This document shows positions 1 to 7,967 of a DNA stretch of 34,288 nt, one piece after another. The stretch lies in the NCBI GenBank assembly GCA_022842465.1, contig JALHPN010000087.1:1-34288 (forward strand). The letters are read 5' to 3'. The translations under genes were made by a program, and so were the position numbers. The stretch is from Polyangiaceae bacterium (GTDB lineage Bacteria; Myxococcota_A; Polyangia; Polyangiales; Polyangiaceae). How positions within the stretch are numbered: the stretch's first letter is position 1; every line of letters starts with the position of its first letter. The notes below the pieces were generated by a model. The model worked only from the letters and a program-made list of their open reading frames with translations. It had not been told where the DNA came from and made no database searches.

Positions 1-180
1 GAGCCGACGCCGCCACCGGCGCGCGAGGACGCCGGGCTCGCGAAGGCGCGCGCAGGCGCCGCGCACGGCAAGCCGCGCGCGACCCCGAGGATCGACTGCC
101 ATCCGCCGTACGTGGTCGAAGGCGGCATCAAGCGTTACAAGAGGGAATGTTTTCCAGGCGGGGCCCCCCGCGGCCGCTGA
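1..180 (+). CDS. C-terminal end of a Ser/Thr protein kinase (partial, 5' end outside window)
   Basis: The open frame entering from the left edge ends at TGA 178-180. The visible 59 residues are an Ala/Pro/Arg-rich tail followed by CHPPYVVEGGIKRYKREC and a short extension. No catalytic domain is visible, so the kinase call rests on comparison inside the window: the complete kinase at 30385-31839 (minus) ends in CAPPFTVDVRGVKVPKPWC, the same spacing of Cys-x-Pro-Pro-aromatic, Gly-[IV]-Lys and a final Cys. Both are followed, with a short overlap in the same phase, by a homologous two-span membrane protein gene. In the intact kinase this tail lies beyond the transmembrane helix, so it is probably periplasmic, where the two cysteines could form a disulfide. 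The identity is inference and would be settled by the upstream sequence. Confidence 0.7.
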   Translation, partial: EPTPPPAREDAGLAKARAGAAHGKPRATPRIDCHPPYVVEGGIKRYKRECFPGGAPRGR

Positions 181-992
181 CGCCCCTCGCGATCGCCGCG
201 GTCGTCCTCGTCGGTCTTTCGATCGGAGACGCCCGCGCGCAGGCGAGGAGACCAGAGGCCGTCGACGCCTGCATCTCCGCTTCCGAGACCGCGCAGCTCG
301 AGCGCGCCGCCGGTCGCCTCGAGTCCGCGCGCATCGAGCTCTCGCGCTGCCTCGCCTCCGACTGCCCGGCCCTCATCCGGAGGGACTGCGAGGCCTATCT
401 CGCGGACGTGGAGAAGGCGACGCCGACCGTCGTCTTCCGTGTGAGGGACGAGCGCGGCGACGTCGAAGGCGCCGAGATCCGCGTCGACGGGGCGGCGAAG
501 GCCGTCTCCGTCGACGGGCGAGCCCGCGCGTTCGATCCCGGACCCCACGATGTCGAGGTCGTCCTTGCGAATCGACCGCCGGTTCGCACGCGCTTCGTCG
601 CCGAGGAGACGGTGAAAGGGCGCATCGTCGAGATCCAGCTCCCCGTCGAGGCTCGCCCGAGCCCGAGCGCGACGATCGCGGTCCCTCGTGGTCGCCCGAC
701 CGAAGGTCTCACGACCGGCGCCCTCCTGGCCACGATCGGCTTGGCCGGCCTCTCCGTCGTCGGGCTCGGGACCTTCACGATCGTGGGGCTCGGGGCGGAC
801 GCGGACTATCGCGAGCTCCGGGACACGTGCGGCTCACGCTGCGAGCCGGGCCGAGCGGACGACCTGAAGACTCGCTTCCTCGTCGCCGACGTCGCCCTCG
901 GAGTCTCCGTCGTCGCCCTGGCGGCGAGCGCCCTCGTCTACGTGCTCGGCCCGCGTGACGTGACCCTCGGCACGCAGAGCCGACGTCGCTAG
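147..992 (+). CDS. Exported two-span membrane protein with PEGA-like domain, paired with kinase
   Basis: 281 residues. The start ATG at 147 is preceded by GAGGGA and overlaps the end of the kinase-like gene by 34 bases. An Arg-rich start leads into a signal peptide (about 12-33, ending in ARAQA). The mature N-terminal part has a cysteine-containing helical segment (ACISASE, then SRCLASDCP and RRDCEAY). Next comes a beta-rich segment of about 90 residues, with IRVDG and FDPGPHDVEV, that resembles PEGA surface domains. Two hydrophobic helices (about 190-215 and 243-268) flank a loop with CGSRCEPGRADDL. The gene at 29573-30397 has the same order of parts and the same cysteine positions, so the two are paralogues. 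Function is unknown; a periplasmic partner or sensor for the overlapping kinase is the natural inference. Confidence 0.85.
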   Translation: MFSRRGPPRPLTPLAIAAVVLVGLSIGDARAQARRPEAVDACISASETAQLERAAGRLESARIELSRCLASDCPALIRRDCEAYLADVEKATPTVVFRVRDERGDVEGAEIRVDGAAKAVSVDGRARAFDPGPHDVEVVLANRPPVRTRFVAEETVKGRIVEIQLPVEARPSPSATIAVPRGRPTEGLTTGALLATIGLAGLSVVGLGTFTIVGLGADADYRELRDTCGSRCEPGRADDLKTRFLVADVALGVSVVALAASALVYVLGPRDVTLGTQSRRR

Positions 993-1136
993 GGCTCGCA
1001 GGGGCTACGCGCGGCGAGCGAGATCAGCCGCGACGCGTGAGGGAGACACCGTCCCCCACCCTCGACCCAGATCATCCCCCGCCTGGCGCAGCCGGACCGC
1101 AACTTCCACCGGGGATCACGCACCCGAGCGCGCCCC

Positions 1137-1151
1137 CCGTGCCAGGCACGG
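1137..1151. promoter_or_regulatory. Short perfect palindrome upstream of lipoprotein gene
   Basis: CCGTGCC-A-GGCACGG, a 7-bp inverted repeat around one base, lies 22 bases before the ATG at 1174. It could be an operator half-site pair or a small hairpin in the leader. GC-rich DNA makes such repeats by chance, so this is only a candidate. Confidence 0.2.
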
Positions 1152-1173
1152 CCGTTGATGCACTCCGCCGCAG

Positions 1174-2388
1174 ATGGCGCCACCTGCAAGCGTCGGACGT
1201 CTCGTCGGACTCCTCGTCGCCGCCGCGGGAGCGGCGACGGCCTGCGCTTCCCCCGCCGACGAGGGCGTCGACCACGGCGCGGAGGCCTTCACGGTCGACA
1301 GCGGCGACAAGTTCGTCATCTCGGCCTCGCCGGAGAAGGTCGTCCTCCTCAAGAAGGTCGGGGCTGCGGAATTTCCGTTCGACGAGGCCGGGCTCCGCGA
1401 CAAGGTCCTCCTCGTGCACCCGGTCGCGCAGCGCGCCGAGACCGGCGTGGTCGCGCGCGCCCTCGCGGTCGAGGACGACGGCGACCGCTGGGTCGTCACG
1501 ACGAAGCCGCTGACGCTCGCGGAGATGGCAGCGCTCCGCGAGGACGAGATCGTCCGCGTGTACGTCGACGGGCGGAAGCTGCGATCGCGATCGGGCGACG
1601 TGAGACCGCTCTCGGTCGCCGACTGGCTCGAGCCGGGTCGCATCGAGCCGAAGGCGCTCTCGGGCTTCGCGTTCGACGGCTTCGATCTGGACTCGGGCCT
1701 CGATCTCGGCATGGCGATGCACATGCAGGCCGGCGTCGGATTCACCCACAAGATCACGAAGAGCCGCTTCACCCCCGAGGCCCTCGTCGAGTGGTCGCGC
1801 GAGCGCGGCCTCGAGCTCGGCTTCCGCGCCGAGCTCGAGTGGCACTCGACGCTCACGATCAGCGGGAGGGTCCAGGGAGAGCTCTACCGATCGAGGACCG
1901 TGGAGACGCCGTCCGTCTACGTCGTCGTGCCGGTCGGCTTCCTTCCGCTCCCGATCGTCCTCCACGCCAACGCGACCGTGTTCTGCAACGTGGCCGTCTC
2001 GGGCCCGCTCGACGTGTCCGTCGACCTCACCGCCACGGCGAAGCTCGGCGGCTCGCTCCGCGTCCAGCCGCGCGCGAGCCAGACGCCGGCGGACTGGGTC
2101 TCGGAGGGGCGGTGGAAGCCGGAGGCGGACGGAAGCGTCGCGATCGGCATGGGCGTCGCGCCGAAGATCGGCGCAAACGTCGGCTGCGCGCTCCCGCGCA
2201 TCGAGCTCAGGACGACCGTGGGCGGCGTCGCGGGGCCCTACCTCGCCGTGACGCCGAGCGTCTCGGTGGGGACCGACGGCGCCGTCTTCGAAGGCAGGGT
2301 CGCAGGCGGCGTCGGCGCCGGCATGTTCGGCTTCGGCAAGGGTGTGGAGCTCAACTTCTACACGTGGCGGCCCGCGTCGCAGAGGTGA
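1174..2388 (+). CDS. Secreted lipoprotein-like protein of unknown function
   Basis: 404 residues. The N-terminus is a signal peptide with a possible lipobox (GAATAC, Cys at about residue 24) followed by an acidic stretch. I recognise no catalytic family. The first third (about 40-125) reads like a small beta domain with Val/Lys-rich strands. The rest (about 150-400) is rich in alternating hydrophobic and polar residues and ends in an aromatic residue pattern (LNFYTWRP), which suggests an all-beta secreted or surface domain. Two widely spaced cysteines (near FCNVAV and GCALPR) may pair. No good ribosome-binding site precedes the ATG. Its 3' end overlaps the convergent membrane protein gene at 2351-2776 by 38 bases. 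Strong third-position GC through the frame supports it as a real gene; the function is not known. Confidence 0.75.
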   Translation: MAPPASVGRLVGLLVAAAGAATACASPADEGVDHGAEAFTVDSGDKFVISASPEKVVLLKKVGAAEFPFDEAGLRDKVLLVHPVAQRAETGVVARALAVEDDGDRWVVTTKPLTLAEMAALREDEIVRVYVDGRKLRSRSGDVRPLSVADWLEPGRIEPKALSGFAFDGFDLDSGLDLGMAMHMQAGVGFTHKITKSRFTPEALVEWSRERGLELGFRAELEWHSTLTISGRVQGELYRSRTVETPSVYVVVPVGFLPLPIVLHANATVFCNVAVSGPLDVSVDLTATAKLGGSLRVQPRASQTPADWVSEGRWKPEADGSVAIGMGVAPKIGANVGCALPRIELRTTVGGVAGPYLAVTPSVSVGTDGAVFEGRVAGGVGAGMFGFGKGVELNFYTWRPASQR

Positions 2389-2776
2389 CGAGCCCGACGA
2401 GGAGGAGCACGCCCCCCGGAGGAACGAGCGCGACGCCGATGCCCGGATCCCCGCCGCGAGCGCCGATGGTCCCCGCGAGGAAGCCGAGCGGGACGAGCGC
2501 CGTCGCCCCGAGCAGGCAGGACGAGGCGCGTCGCGTCCCGATCGCCGGCCTCGCGTGCGCCGCCGCGGCGTAGGCGACGTTCACGAGCGAGAGGCCCGTA
2601 CCGTGCGCGTGCGCGAGCCGGAGGAGGAGCCGCACCGTCTCCTGCCCGGCATCGAGGAAGAGCCCGACCTTCGCGGCGTGGAGCGCCTCGAGCACGAGAC
2701 CGAGCGCCACCGAGAGCGCGAGTCCCCAGAGCCCGACGCGCAGGTGGCGATCGACGAGGGAGGCGCCCGCGGTCAC
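2351..2776 (-). CDS. Small integral membrane protein coupled to multihaem cytochrome
   Basis: 141 residues from the GTG at 2776. This start is chosen because it overlaps the stop of the upstream cytochrome gene in the arrangement GTGA; the longer open frame to 2893 would add 39 very Arg-rich residues that are antisense-like shadow of the cytochrome gene. Four hydrophobic stretches are visible (about 13-40, 58-74, 86-106 and 115-133), with an AHAHG motif at the start of the second. I do not recognise the family. The coupling suggests co-expression with the cytochrome, perhaps as a membrane anchor or quinone-side partner, which is inference. The 3' end overlaps the convergent gene at 1174-2388. 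Confidence 0.7.
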   Translation of the reverse strand: MTAGASLVDRHLRVGLWGLALSVALGLVLEALHAAKVGLFLDAGQETVRLLLRLAHAHGTGLSLVNVAYAAAAHARPAIGTRRASSCLLGATALVPLGFLAGTIGARGGDPGIGVALVPPGGVLLLVGLVTSATRAATCRS

Positions 2777-4494
2777 TCGGCGATCGATACCGCGCGCACG
2801 TCGCGGCGCGCAAGGAGGTCTCGGAGCGCGTCGTCGTCGAGGAGGTCCGCCACGGCGCCGGCGGGACCCGGCACCCCGCGCGATGCCATCCACCGGACCG
2901 CGGCGTAGGGATCACGCTCCAGCACGCGCCGAGCGAGGACGACCTCCGGCGACGAGGAGGCGCTCCGGCCCACCGCGTCGGCGACGATCGCACGGGCCGC
3001 AGCGTCCGACACGAGCGCGGCCCGCAGGCCCTCCGCCACGCGCACGCGCGCGTCGCCGGCCGGCCAGGCCGCCGTCTCGCGGCCGCCGTACCACGTCGTG
3101 AGCCACGAGGCCGTCCACGCGAGCGGCCTGTCGAGGTGACAGAGGTTGCACGCGTTGGGCTCGCCGGTGTCGGACGTGCGCAGGGCGCTCGGGCTCGCGA
3201 TCCGATGCGAGCGCGTGGCGGAGAGGAGCGCATAGCTCGTCCGAGGCATGTGGCACGAGACGCACGCGTTGCCCTCGCTCCCGGGCGCGTGGTGCCCGTG
3301 CGTCCGCGCCCGCTCGTCCGTGTGGCACGAGGTGCACCCCGCGTCGCCGACGCGCGCGGGCGCGATCTGCCCGCGCGGATCCCCATCGTGCATCGCGTGA
3401 CAGGACGTGCACGTCATCTTGCGATCGCCCGCGCCGCGGACGAAGCAGGGGGAGGCGACGAGGCCGTTGTACTCGCGCCCGCCGACGCGCACGCTCCCAT
3501 CGGGCCAGAACAGCCCCGACACGTCGGCGTCGACGGTCGGCGCGAGCGGATCGCCGAACGTCGCCGGCGAGAGCACGAAGCGAGAGCGCTCGAGCTCGTC
3601 GCCGGGGCGGTGGCTCCGCGTGTAGCCGCGTGACCACCACTCCGCCTCGTCCCGCGGGTAGGCGAACGCGTGGCAGCCGCCGCAGATCGCCGCGCTCTTC
3701 TCCGGCGACAGCCGGCGGGGATTCGTGATCGTCGCGTCAGCGGCGCCGTGCTGCGCGTACCGCGCGATCGGATCGCGATGACGCTCCGCGTGCCGCCGAC
3801 CCGGTCCATGGCACGCCTCGCAGGCGACGCCGAGCTCGGCGACGCGGGTGTCCCAGCGGTCGTTCGGGACGTCGCGACGCGGCTCGCCGGCGACGGCATG
3901 GCAGGCGATGCAGCTCGAGCCCCAGCGCACGACCGGCATCGGCGCATCGGGCGGGAGGAGGAACGCGTCGCGCCGCGCGACGAACCGCCCCGCAGAGACC
4001 ATCCACACGAAGGGGAAGAGGACGAGCTCACCCGGCCGCGGCCCCGCGACCCAGAACGCCTGCTCGCGGTGCGAGCCCGTCACGAGGGCGACGTCGACGG
4101 AGGCGTCGCGCCCGGCGAGATCCGCCACGACGCGCGCGCCCTCGGCCCGCAGGCGGAAGATCCCGCCCTCCCCCACCAGGGGACGTCCGTCGAGCGGCGC
4201 GCGGACCGCCGCGAGGGTCGGCTCCTGCGTCATCGTCCGGTGGAACGTCCGCCCGAAGCTCGCGTGCTCGCCCGGGTGACACGGCAGACACGACCGCGAG
4301 CCGAGGAACGAAGGCGCGTCGCCGGTGAGGATCGGGCGCCGCGGCGCGGGCGGCGGAGCTCCAGCCAACGCGACGACGGCCCCCACGCCGGTGAGCGCCG
4401 CGATCGCCCCGACGACGACGCTCGCGCCGCCGCGCACCGCGAGCACGCACGCGATCGCGAGCGCGAGCACGACGAGCACGACCGCGGCGGACAT
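2773..4494 (-). CDS. Octahaem c-type cytochrome with C-terminal HEAT-like region
   Basis: 573 residues. Eight CxxCH haem-binding motifs are visible at about 69-73, 195-199, 225-229, 271-275, 362-366, 387-391, 411-415 and 449-453 (CLPCH, CIACH, CEACH, CGGCH, CTSCH, CTSCH, CVSCH, CNLCH). The N-terminus carries two hydrophobic helices (about 3-21 and 24-46), so the protein is probably anchored with its haem domain in the periplasm. The first haem segment (CLPCHPGEHASF, then RTFHRTM) resembles cytochrome c554-like multihaem proteins. After the last haem, about 120 Ala/Arg/Asp-rich helical residues look like HEAT-type repeats. A role in periplasmic electron transfer is well supported; the substrate is unknown. 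The stop overlaps the GTG of the small membrane protein gene downstream. Confidence 0.92.
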   Translation of the reverse strand: MSAAVVLVVLALAIACVLAVRGGASVVVGAIAALTGVGAVVALAGAPPPAPRRPILTGDAPSFLGSRSCLPCHPGEHASFGRTFHRTMTQEPTLAAVRAPLDGRPLVGEGGIFRLRAEGARVVADLAGRDASVDVALVTGSHREQAFWVAGPRPGELVLFPFVWMVSAGRFVARRDAFLLPPDAPMPVVRWGSSCIACHAVAGEPRRDVPNDRWDTRVAELGVACEACHGPGRRHAERHRDPIARYAQHGAADATITNPRRLSPEKSAAICGGCHAFAYPRDEAEWWSRGYTRSHRPGDELERSRFVLSPATFGDPLAPTVDADVSGLFWPDGSVRVGGREYNGLVASPCFVRGAGDRKMTCTSCHAMHDGDPRGQIAPARVGDAGCTSCHTDERARTHGHHAPGSEGNACVSCHMPRTSYALLSATRSHRIASPSALRTSDTGEPNACNLCHLDRPLAWTASWLTTWYGGRETAAWPAGDARVRVAEGLRAALVSDAAARAIVADAVGRSASSSPEVVLARRVLERDPYAAVRWMASRGVPGPAGAVADLLDDDALRDLLARRDVRAVSIAE

Positions 4495-4839
4495 CGACGC
4501 GAAGGATACACGCCGAACCTGGAAATCAGGCCTCGCATGCGCGCGAAGCTCGAGCGCGCGGGCGGAGCTCCACGATGAGCGCGCATGTGCTCACGACGGG
4601 GTGAAGCTCTCTCCTATTTGCCTGCTCGCGCTTTGTGGAGCCTCGCGGCGACCCGTACCGTCCCGCCCCGCGAAGGACAGGGACGCGCGGGTCGCACTGC
4701 CGCCGTCCGATCGGCGTGAGCGCGCGGAGCCGAGGGGCACGCCGCGTGTGCCGCCGACCGTCTCGCGCGGACGCGCACGTCCGCGCGAAGGGTGACGCTC
4801 GTCCTCCGCACGACGCCCCTCCCCTCCGAGGAGTACGAC
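4495..4839. other. Divergent intergenic region, 345 bases
   Basis: It separates the minus-strand cytochrome gene from the plus-strand GH5 gene and must hold both promoters. No convincing -35/-10 pair could be picked. A slightly AT-richer patch lies at about 4607-4640. The only clear structure is the perfect hairpin at 4763-4788. No tRNA or credible small gene was seen. Confidence 0.5.
4763..4788 (+). promoter_or_regulatory. Perfect 11-bp inverted repeat in leader of GH5 gene
   Basis: TCGCGCGGACG, loop CGCA, CGTCCGCGCGA. It lies 51 bases before the chosen GTG start at 4840. It could be a leader hairpin or an operator; no T-run follows, so it is not a typical terminator. Confidence 0.35.
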
Positions 4840-6024
4840 GTGAATCGAGTTCGAACGCTCTCCCTCATCTCCGCAGGTCTCGCGGCCATCGCGTCCGCGG
4901 CATGCGAAGGCGCCGCGGCTCCGGCGCCGAACGACGGCGCGGAGACGCTGAGCACGGAGATGACCGTCCCGGAAGGTCCGGAGACCGACACGGCGCGCCG
5001 CCCCGTCGCCTTCCCGTCACGCAGAGAGCCCACGGCCACCGCACCCGCACCCGCACCCGCACCCGCACCCCCCTCCCCACGCCCCGTCCCGCATCGCGGC
5101 GTGAACCTCGCCGGCGCGGAGTTCGGGAGCGCCCTCCCCGGCACCGAAGGGCGTGACTACCGCTTCCCGACGGCGGAGGAGGTCGACTACTTCGTCGCGA
5201 AGGGGATGACGACGTTCCGCGTGGGCTTCAAGTGGGAGCGCCTCCAGCGGTCGACCTACGCCGCGTTCGAGTCGACGTATGCCTCGCGGCTCGACGCGAT
5301 CGTCGCCCACGCCACGACCAAGGGTGCGAGCGTGATCCTGAACCCGCACAACTTCGCGCGGTACCGGGGCGAGCTCGTCGGGTCGAGCGCCGTCCCGAAC
5401 GCCGCGTTCGCCGACTTCTGGAGGAGGCTCGCCTCGCGCTACGCCGCGAACGACCACGTGCTCTTCAACCTCGTGAACGAGCCGAACACCATGCCGACCG
5501 AGCAGTGGGTGTCGGCGGCCAACGCCGCCATCGCCGCGATCCGGAGCGTCGGGGCGCACAGCACGATCATCGTGCCGGGAAACGCGTGGACGGGCGCGCA
5601 CAGCTGGTACGAAAACTGGTACGGCACCTCGAACGCCGTCGCGATGCTCGCGATCACGGACCCCGAGGACAACGTCTGGTTCGAGGCGCATCAGTACCTC
5701 GACGCGAACGCGGGGGGAGCGGAGCAGACCTGCGTGAGCACGACCGCGGGGCGGGATCGCCTCGCCCCCTTCGTCGGATGGCTCCGCGCCAACGGCAAGA
5801 AGGGGTTCGTCGGCGAGCTCGCCGGCGGCAACAACGCGACTTGTCGGGCCGCGATCGAGGACATGCTCGCGTACATGAACGCGCAGGGCGACGTGCTGAC
5901 GGGCTGGCTCTGGTGGGCAGCGGGCCCGGCGTGGGGCGACTACGGGTTCTCGATCGAGCCGACGAGGACGCGAGGCGGCCTCGTCGACCGACCGTACATG
6001 GCGTGGCTCACGCCTTACCTCTGA
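4840..6024 (+). CDS. GH5-type glycoside hydrolase (cellulase-like) lipoprotein
   Basis: 394 residues from GTG 4840, chosen because GAGGAG lies six bases upstream and the signal peptide begins at once (hydrophobic 5-21, lipobox Cys at 22); the open frame could start at 4792. Residues 23-85 are a low-complexity linker with an (Ala-Pro)n tract. The catalytic domain (about 86-394) has GH5 landmarks: FRVGFKWERL near 126-135, NPHNFARY near 168-175, acid/base Glu214 in NLVNEPNTM, EAHQYLD near 282-288, nucleophile candidate Glu326 in GFVGELAGG, and WLWWAAG near 356-362. The family hydrolyses beta-1,4-linked glucans or mannans by a retaining mechanism. The protein is probably on the outer membrane surface or in the periplasm. 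Substrate is not predictable. Convergent with the gene at 6031-6273. Confidence 0.9.
   Translation: MNRVRTLSLISAGLAAIASAACEGAAAPAPNDGAETLSTEMTVPEGPETDTARRPVAFPSRREPTATAPAPAPAPAPPSPRPVPHRGVNLAGAEFGSALPGTEGRDYRFPTAEEVDYFVAKGMTTFRVGFKWERLQRSTYAAFESTYASRLDAIVAHATTKGASVILNPHNFARYRGELVGSSAVPNAAFADFWRRLASRYAANDHVLFNLVNEPNTMPTEQWVSAANAAIAAIRSVGAHSTIIVPGNAWTGAHSWYENWYGTSNAVAMLAITDPEDNVWFEAHQYLDANAGGAEQTCVSTTAGRDRLAPFVGWLRANGKKGFVGELAGGNNATCRAAIEDMLAYMNAQGDVLTGWLWWAAGPAWGDYGFSIEPTRTRGGLVDRPYMAWLTPYL
5041..5070 (+). repeat. Five exact GCACCC hexamers in GH5 linker
   Basis: GCACCC is repeated five times without error and encodes the Ala-Pro tract between the lipoprotein signal and the catalytic domain. 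Six-base units keep the reading frame, so slippage would only change linker length. Confidence 0.9.
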
Positions 6025-6030
6025 CCGCCA

Positions 6031-6273
6031 TCAAGCTCGCGCGCCTGCGCCGCGGACGACCGCCGCCACCGAGAGGAGGCCGCCGATCGCGGCCTCCATC
6101 CCGCCGCGGGCGACGAGCGCATGGGCGAACGCATGGAGGTCGTCGGCCGTGGTGATGGCACGGAGGCCCGCGGCACGGAGCGCCTCGTCGTAGATGCGGA
6201 CGGCCATCTCCTCGCCGAGGACACGGGAGAGCTTCCCCATCGCGAGCTCGCGGAGCGCATCGGGGGTCGTCAA
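6031..6273 (-). CDS. Small helical protein, unknown function
   Basis: 80 residues, ATG at 6273, TGA at 6031-6033, only six bases from the end of the convergent GH5 gene. The protein is largely alpha-helical by composition (MAVRIYDEALRAAGL, DDLHAFAHALVA, then a hydrophobic C-terminal stretch with GGLLSVAAVV). There is no signal peptide or recognised motif. The third-position GC pattern follows this frame, and the upstream 172 bases form a divergent promoter region shared with the YqgE gene. I do not recognise the family. Confidence 0.65.
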   Translation of the reverse strand: MTTPDALRELAMGKLSRVLGEEMAVRIYDEALRAAGLRAITTADDLHAFAHALVARGGMEAAIGGLLSVAAVVRGAGARA

Positions 6274-6445
6274 GAGACCCTGCGTGTCTGGTCGTGGTGA
6301 CGGTGGCGTGAGCTCATGCGGCGCGTCGCGAGATCCGAGCGACGTTCCTTACCCCCGCCGCGGCGGCTGTCCATGCGGCCGGTTGCAGCATGCCGACTCC
6401 CGACCGCGGTGGACGCCGAGGGCCCGCGCCTTTATCGTCGAGCCC

Positions 6446-7033
6446 GTGTCGATTCGTGGGATCGAGCCCGGCCTCCTCCTCGCTGCCCCCGGGCTCGGCG
6501 ATCCGAACTTCGAGGGTACGGTCGTGCTCCTCGGGCTTCACGACGAGGACGACGGCTCCCTCGGGTGGACGGTGAACGGGCCCTTCGTCGACACGGCGGC
6601 CACGATCGTTCGTGCGACCGGCCTCGTGGCCGCGGGCGACGTGCTCCCCCCGGTCTTCGATCGGCCGGCGGTCCGCGGCGGCCCGGTCTCGCCGGAGTCG
6701 GTGTGGATCCTGTACCGCCGCCAAGGCGACGACGCGGTCCTCCCCGGATCGATCGAGGTCGGCGCCGAGATCGCCGTGACGGCCACGGCCGCGGCGCTCG
6801 AGATGCTCGTCGCGGGCAAGGGCCCCGCGGACTTCCACCTCCTCGTGGGCTACGCCGGCTGGGGCCCGGGGCAGCTCGCGCGCGAGCTCGCGGGAGGGAC
6901 CTGGCTCCCGGCGGCCGCCGACGCGGAGCTCCTCTTCGACACGCACCGCGACAAGCTCTGGGAGCTCGGCTATGCGCGCGTCCTCGGGAGCGTCCCCGCC
7001 GCGTTCGTCACGACCACGCGCGGGAGCGCCTAG
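6446..7033 (+). CDS. YqgE/AlgH family protein (UPF0301)
   Basis: 195 residues from the GTG at 6446 (VSIRGIEPGLLLAAPGLG). The longer open frame to 6194 would add 84 residues without family similarity, so the internal GTG is preferred, although no clear ribosome-binding site precedes it. Family hallmarks are visible: GLLLAAPGLGDPNFEGTVVLL at the N-terminus, GWTVNGP, a RGGPVSPESVWIL segment, and GYAGWGPGQLARELAGGTWL near 133-153. The family is widespread in proteobacteria; AlgH was named for an effect on alginate genes in Pseudomonas, but a molecular function is not established. The next gene starts three bases after the stop, so the two are probably one operon. Confidence 0.93.
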   Translation: MSIRGIEPGLLLAAPGLGDPNFEGTVVLLGLHDEDDGSLGWTVNGPFVDTAATIVRATGLVAAGDVLPPVFDRPAVRGGPVSPESVWILYRRQGDDAVLPGSIEVGAEIAVTATAAALEMLVAGKGPADFHLLVGYAGWGPGQLARELAGGTWLPAAADAELLFDTHRDKLWELGYARVLGSVPAAFVTTTRGSA

Positions 7034-7036
7034 GTC

Positions 7037-7303
7037 GTGGCGGGCCACGAGGCGCGACGGACGGCCGAAGAGATGCTCGAGGAGCTCGAGCGCCTCAACG
7101 ACGCGATCGTCCTGAAGATCGAGCGGGCGAGCGTCGCGACGCGGAGCCGCTACCACGACGAGCTCTTGCCTCGCCTCGAGCAAGCGCGCGAGCTCACGGC
7201 GCGAGGAACGGCGCGGGCGCGGAATGCCTGCGAGGACGCCCTCGCCGCCTTCCGCGAGGTCGCCTTCACGGCGAACGCGACCGTCACGAAGGCCGTCTTC
7301 TGA
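7037..7303 (+). CDS. Small charged helical (coiled-coil-like) protein
   Basis: 88 residues from the GTG at 7037, three bases after the stop of the YqgE-like gene. The sequence is Glu/Arg/Ala-rich (AEEMLEELERLNDAIVLKIE, then LLPRLEQARELTARG), so one or two long helices or a coiled coil are likely. There is no signal peptide, metal motif or recognised family. The tail overlaps the 3' end of the convergent bioD gene by 20 bases. Function unknown; the tight spacing suggests co-expression with the YqgE-like protein. Confidence 0.65.
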   Translation: MAGHEARRTAEEMLEELERLNDAIVLKIERASVATRSRYHDELLPRLEQARELTARGTARARNACEDALAAFREVAFTANATVTKAVF

Positions 7304-7967
7304 GGTCGAGCGCGTCGAGCACGGCCGCCGCCGCGACGCGTGAGGCGGCCGCATCGCGGGCGGCGCGCGGGAACCGCGCGACCACCGGCCCGTGGCCGAG
7401 CGCGTCGAGCTCGACGCCGTTCCCGCCGGTCGATGCGTCGTCGCGCTCGGGCGCGGAGAGGACCACGAGCGGACGCGCGAGCACCCCCCGCGTCCCGGCG
7501 AGGACGGCGCCCACGTCGTGGAGGACGCCGAGGCGATCGGACGCGACGAGCAGGAGCGACGCGCCCGTGAGGGCTCGGACGAGATCGACGTTCGTGAGGT
7601 CCGGCCCGAGCGGGGAGAAGAGGCCCCCGGCCGTCTCCACGACGAGGAGCTCCTTGCCCTCCGCGAGCTCGCGCGCGCGCCGCGTGATCCGCTCGAGCTC
7701 GATCGGTCGGCCCTCCTCCCGGGCCGCGAGGTGGGGCGAGACCGGCCGCGCGTACGCGTAGGTCGGGGGGACGTACTCGGCCGCGAGCGCCTCGGCGTGC
7801 CGCAAGGCGTCGTCGCAGATCTCGGCCGGCGCGCAGCCGGTGGCGATCGGCTTGTAGCCCGCCGCGACGAGACCGCGCGCACGCGCCGCGGCGAGCACCG
7901 CCGACGAGACGTGCGTCTTGCCGACGTCCGTGCCCGTTCCCGCGACGACGACGACGTGCGCGCTCAC
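7284..7967 (-). CDS. bioD: Dethiobiotin synthetase
   Basis: 227 residues, the usual length. BioD closes the ureido ring of 7,8-diaminopelargonate with ATP and CO2 to make dethiobiotin, the penultimate step of biotin synthesis, in the cytoplasm. The P-loop GTGTDVGKT is at 10-18, GYKPIATG (the Lys that contacts carbamate and phosphate) near 37-44, VETAGGLFSPL near 109-119, and a DRLGVLHDV segment near 144-152. The ATG overlaps the stop of the upstream dehydrogenase-like gene as ATGA, so translation is coupled. No other biotin gene is in the window; bioD is therefore separated from bioABF or sits at the end of an operon with another theme. Confidence 0.94.
   Translation of the reverse strand: MSAHVVVVAGTGTDVGKTHVSSAVLAAARARGLVAAGYKPIATGCAPAEICDDALRHAEALAAEYVPPTYAYARPVSPHLAAREEGRPIELERITRRARELAEGKELLVVETAGGLFSPLGPDLTNVDLVRALTGASLLLVASDRLGVLHDVGAVLAGTRGVLARPLVVLSAPERDDASTGGNGVELDALGHGPVVARFPRAARDAAASRVAAAAVLDALDLRRRPS

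Noticed and set aside
5041..5070. GCACCC repeats as a possible CRISPR or regulatory array
   Set aside because: Exact six-base units in frame encode the Ala-Pro linker of the GH5 protein; no spacers.
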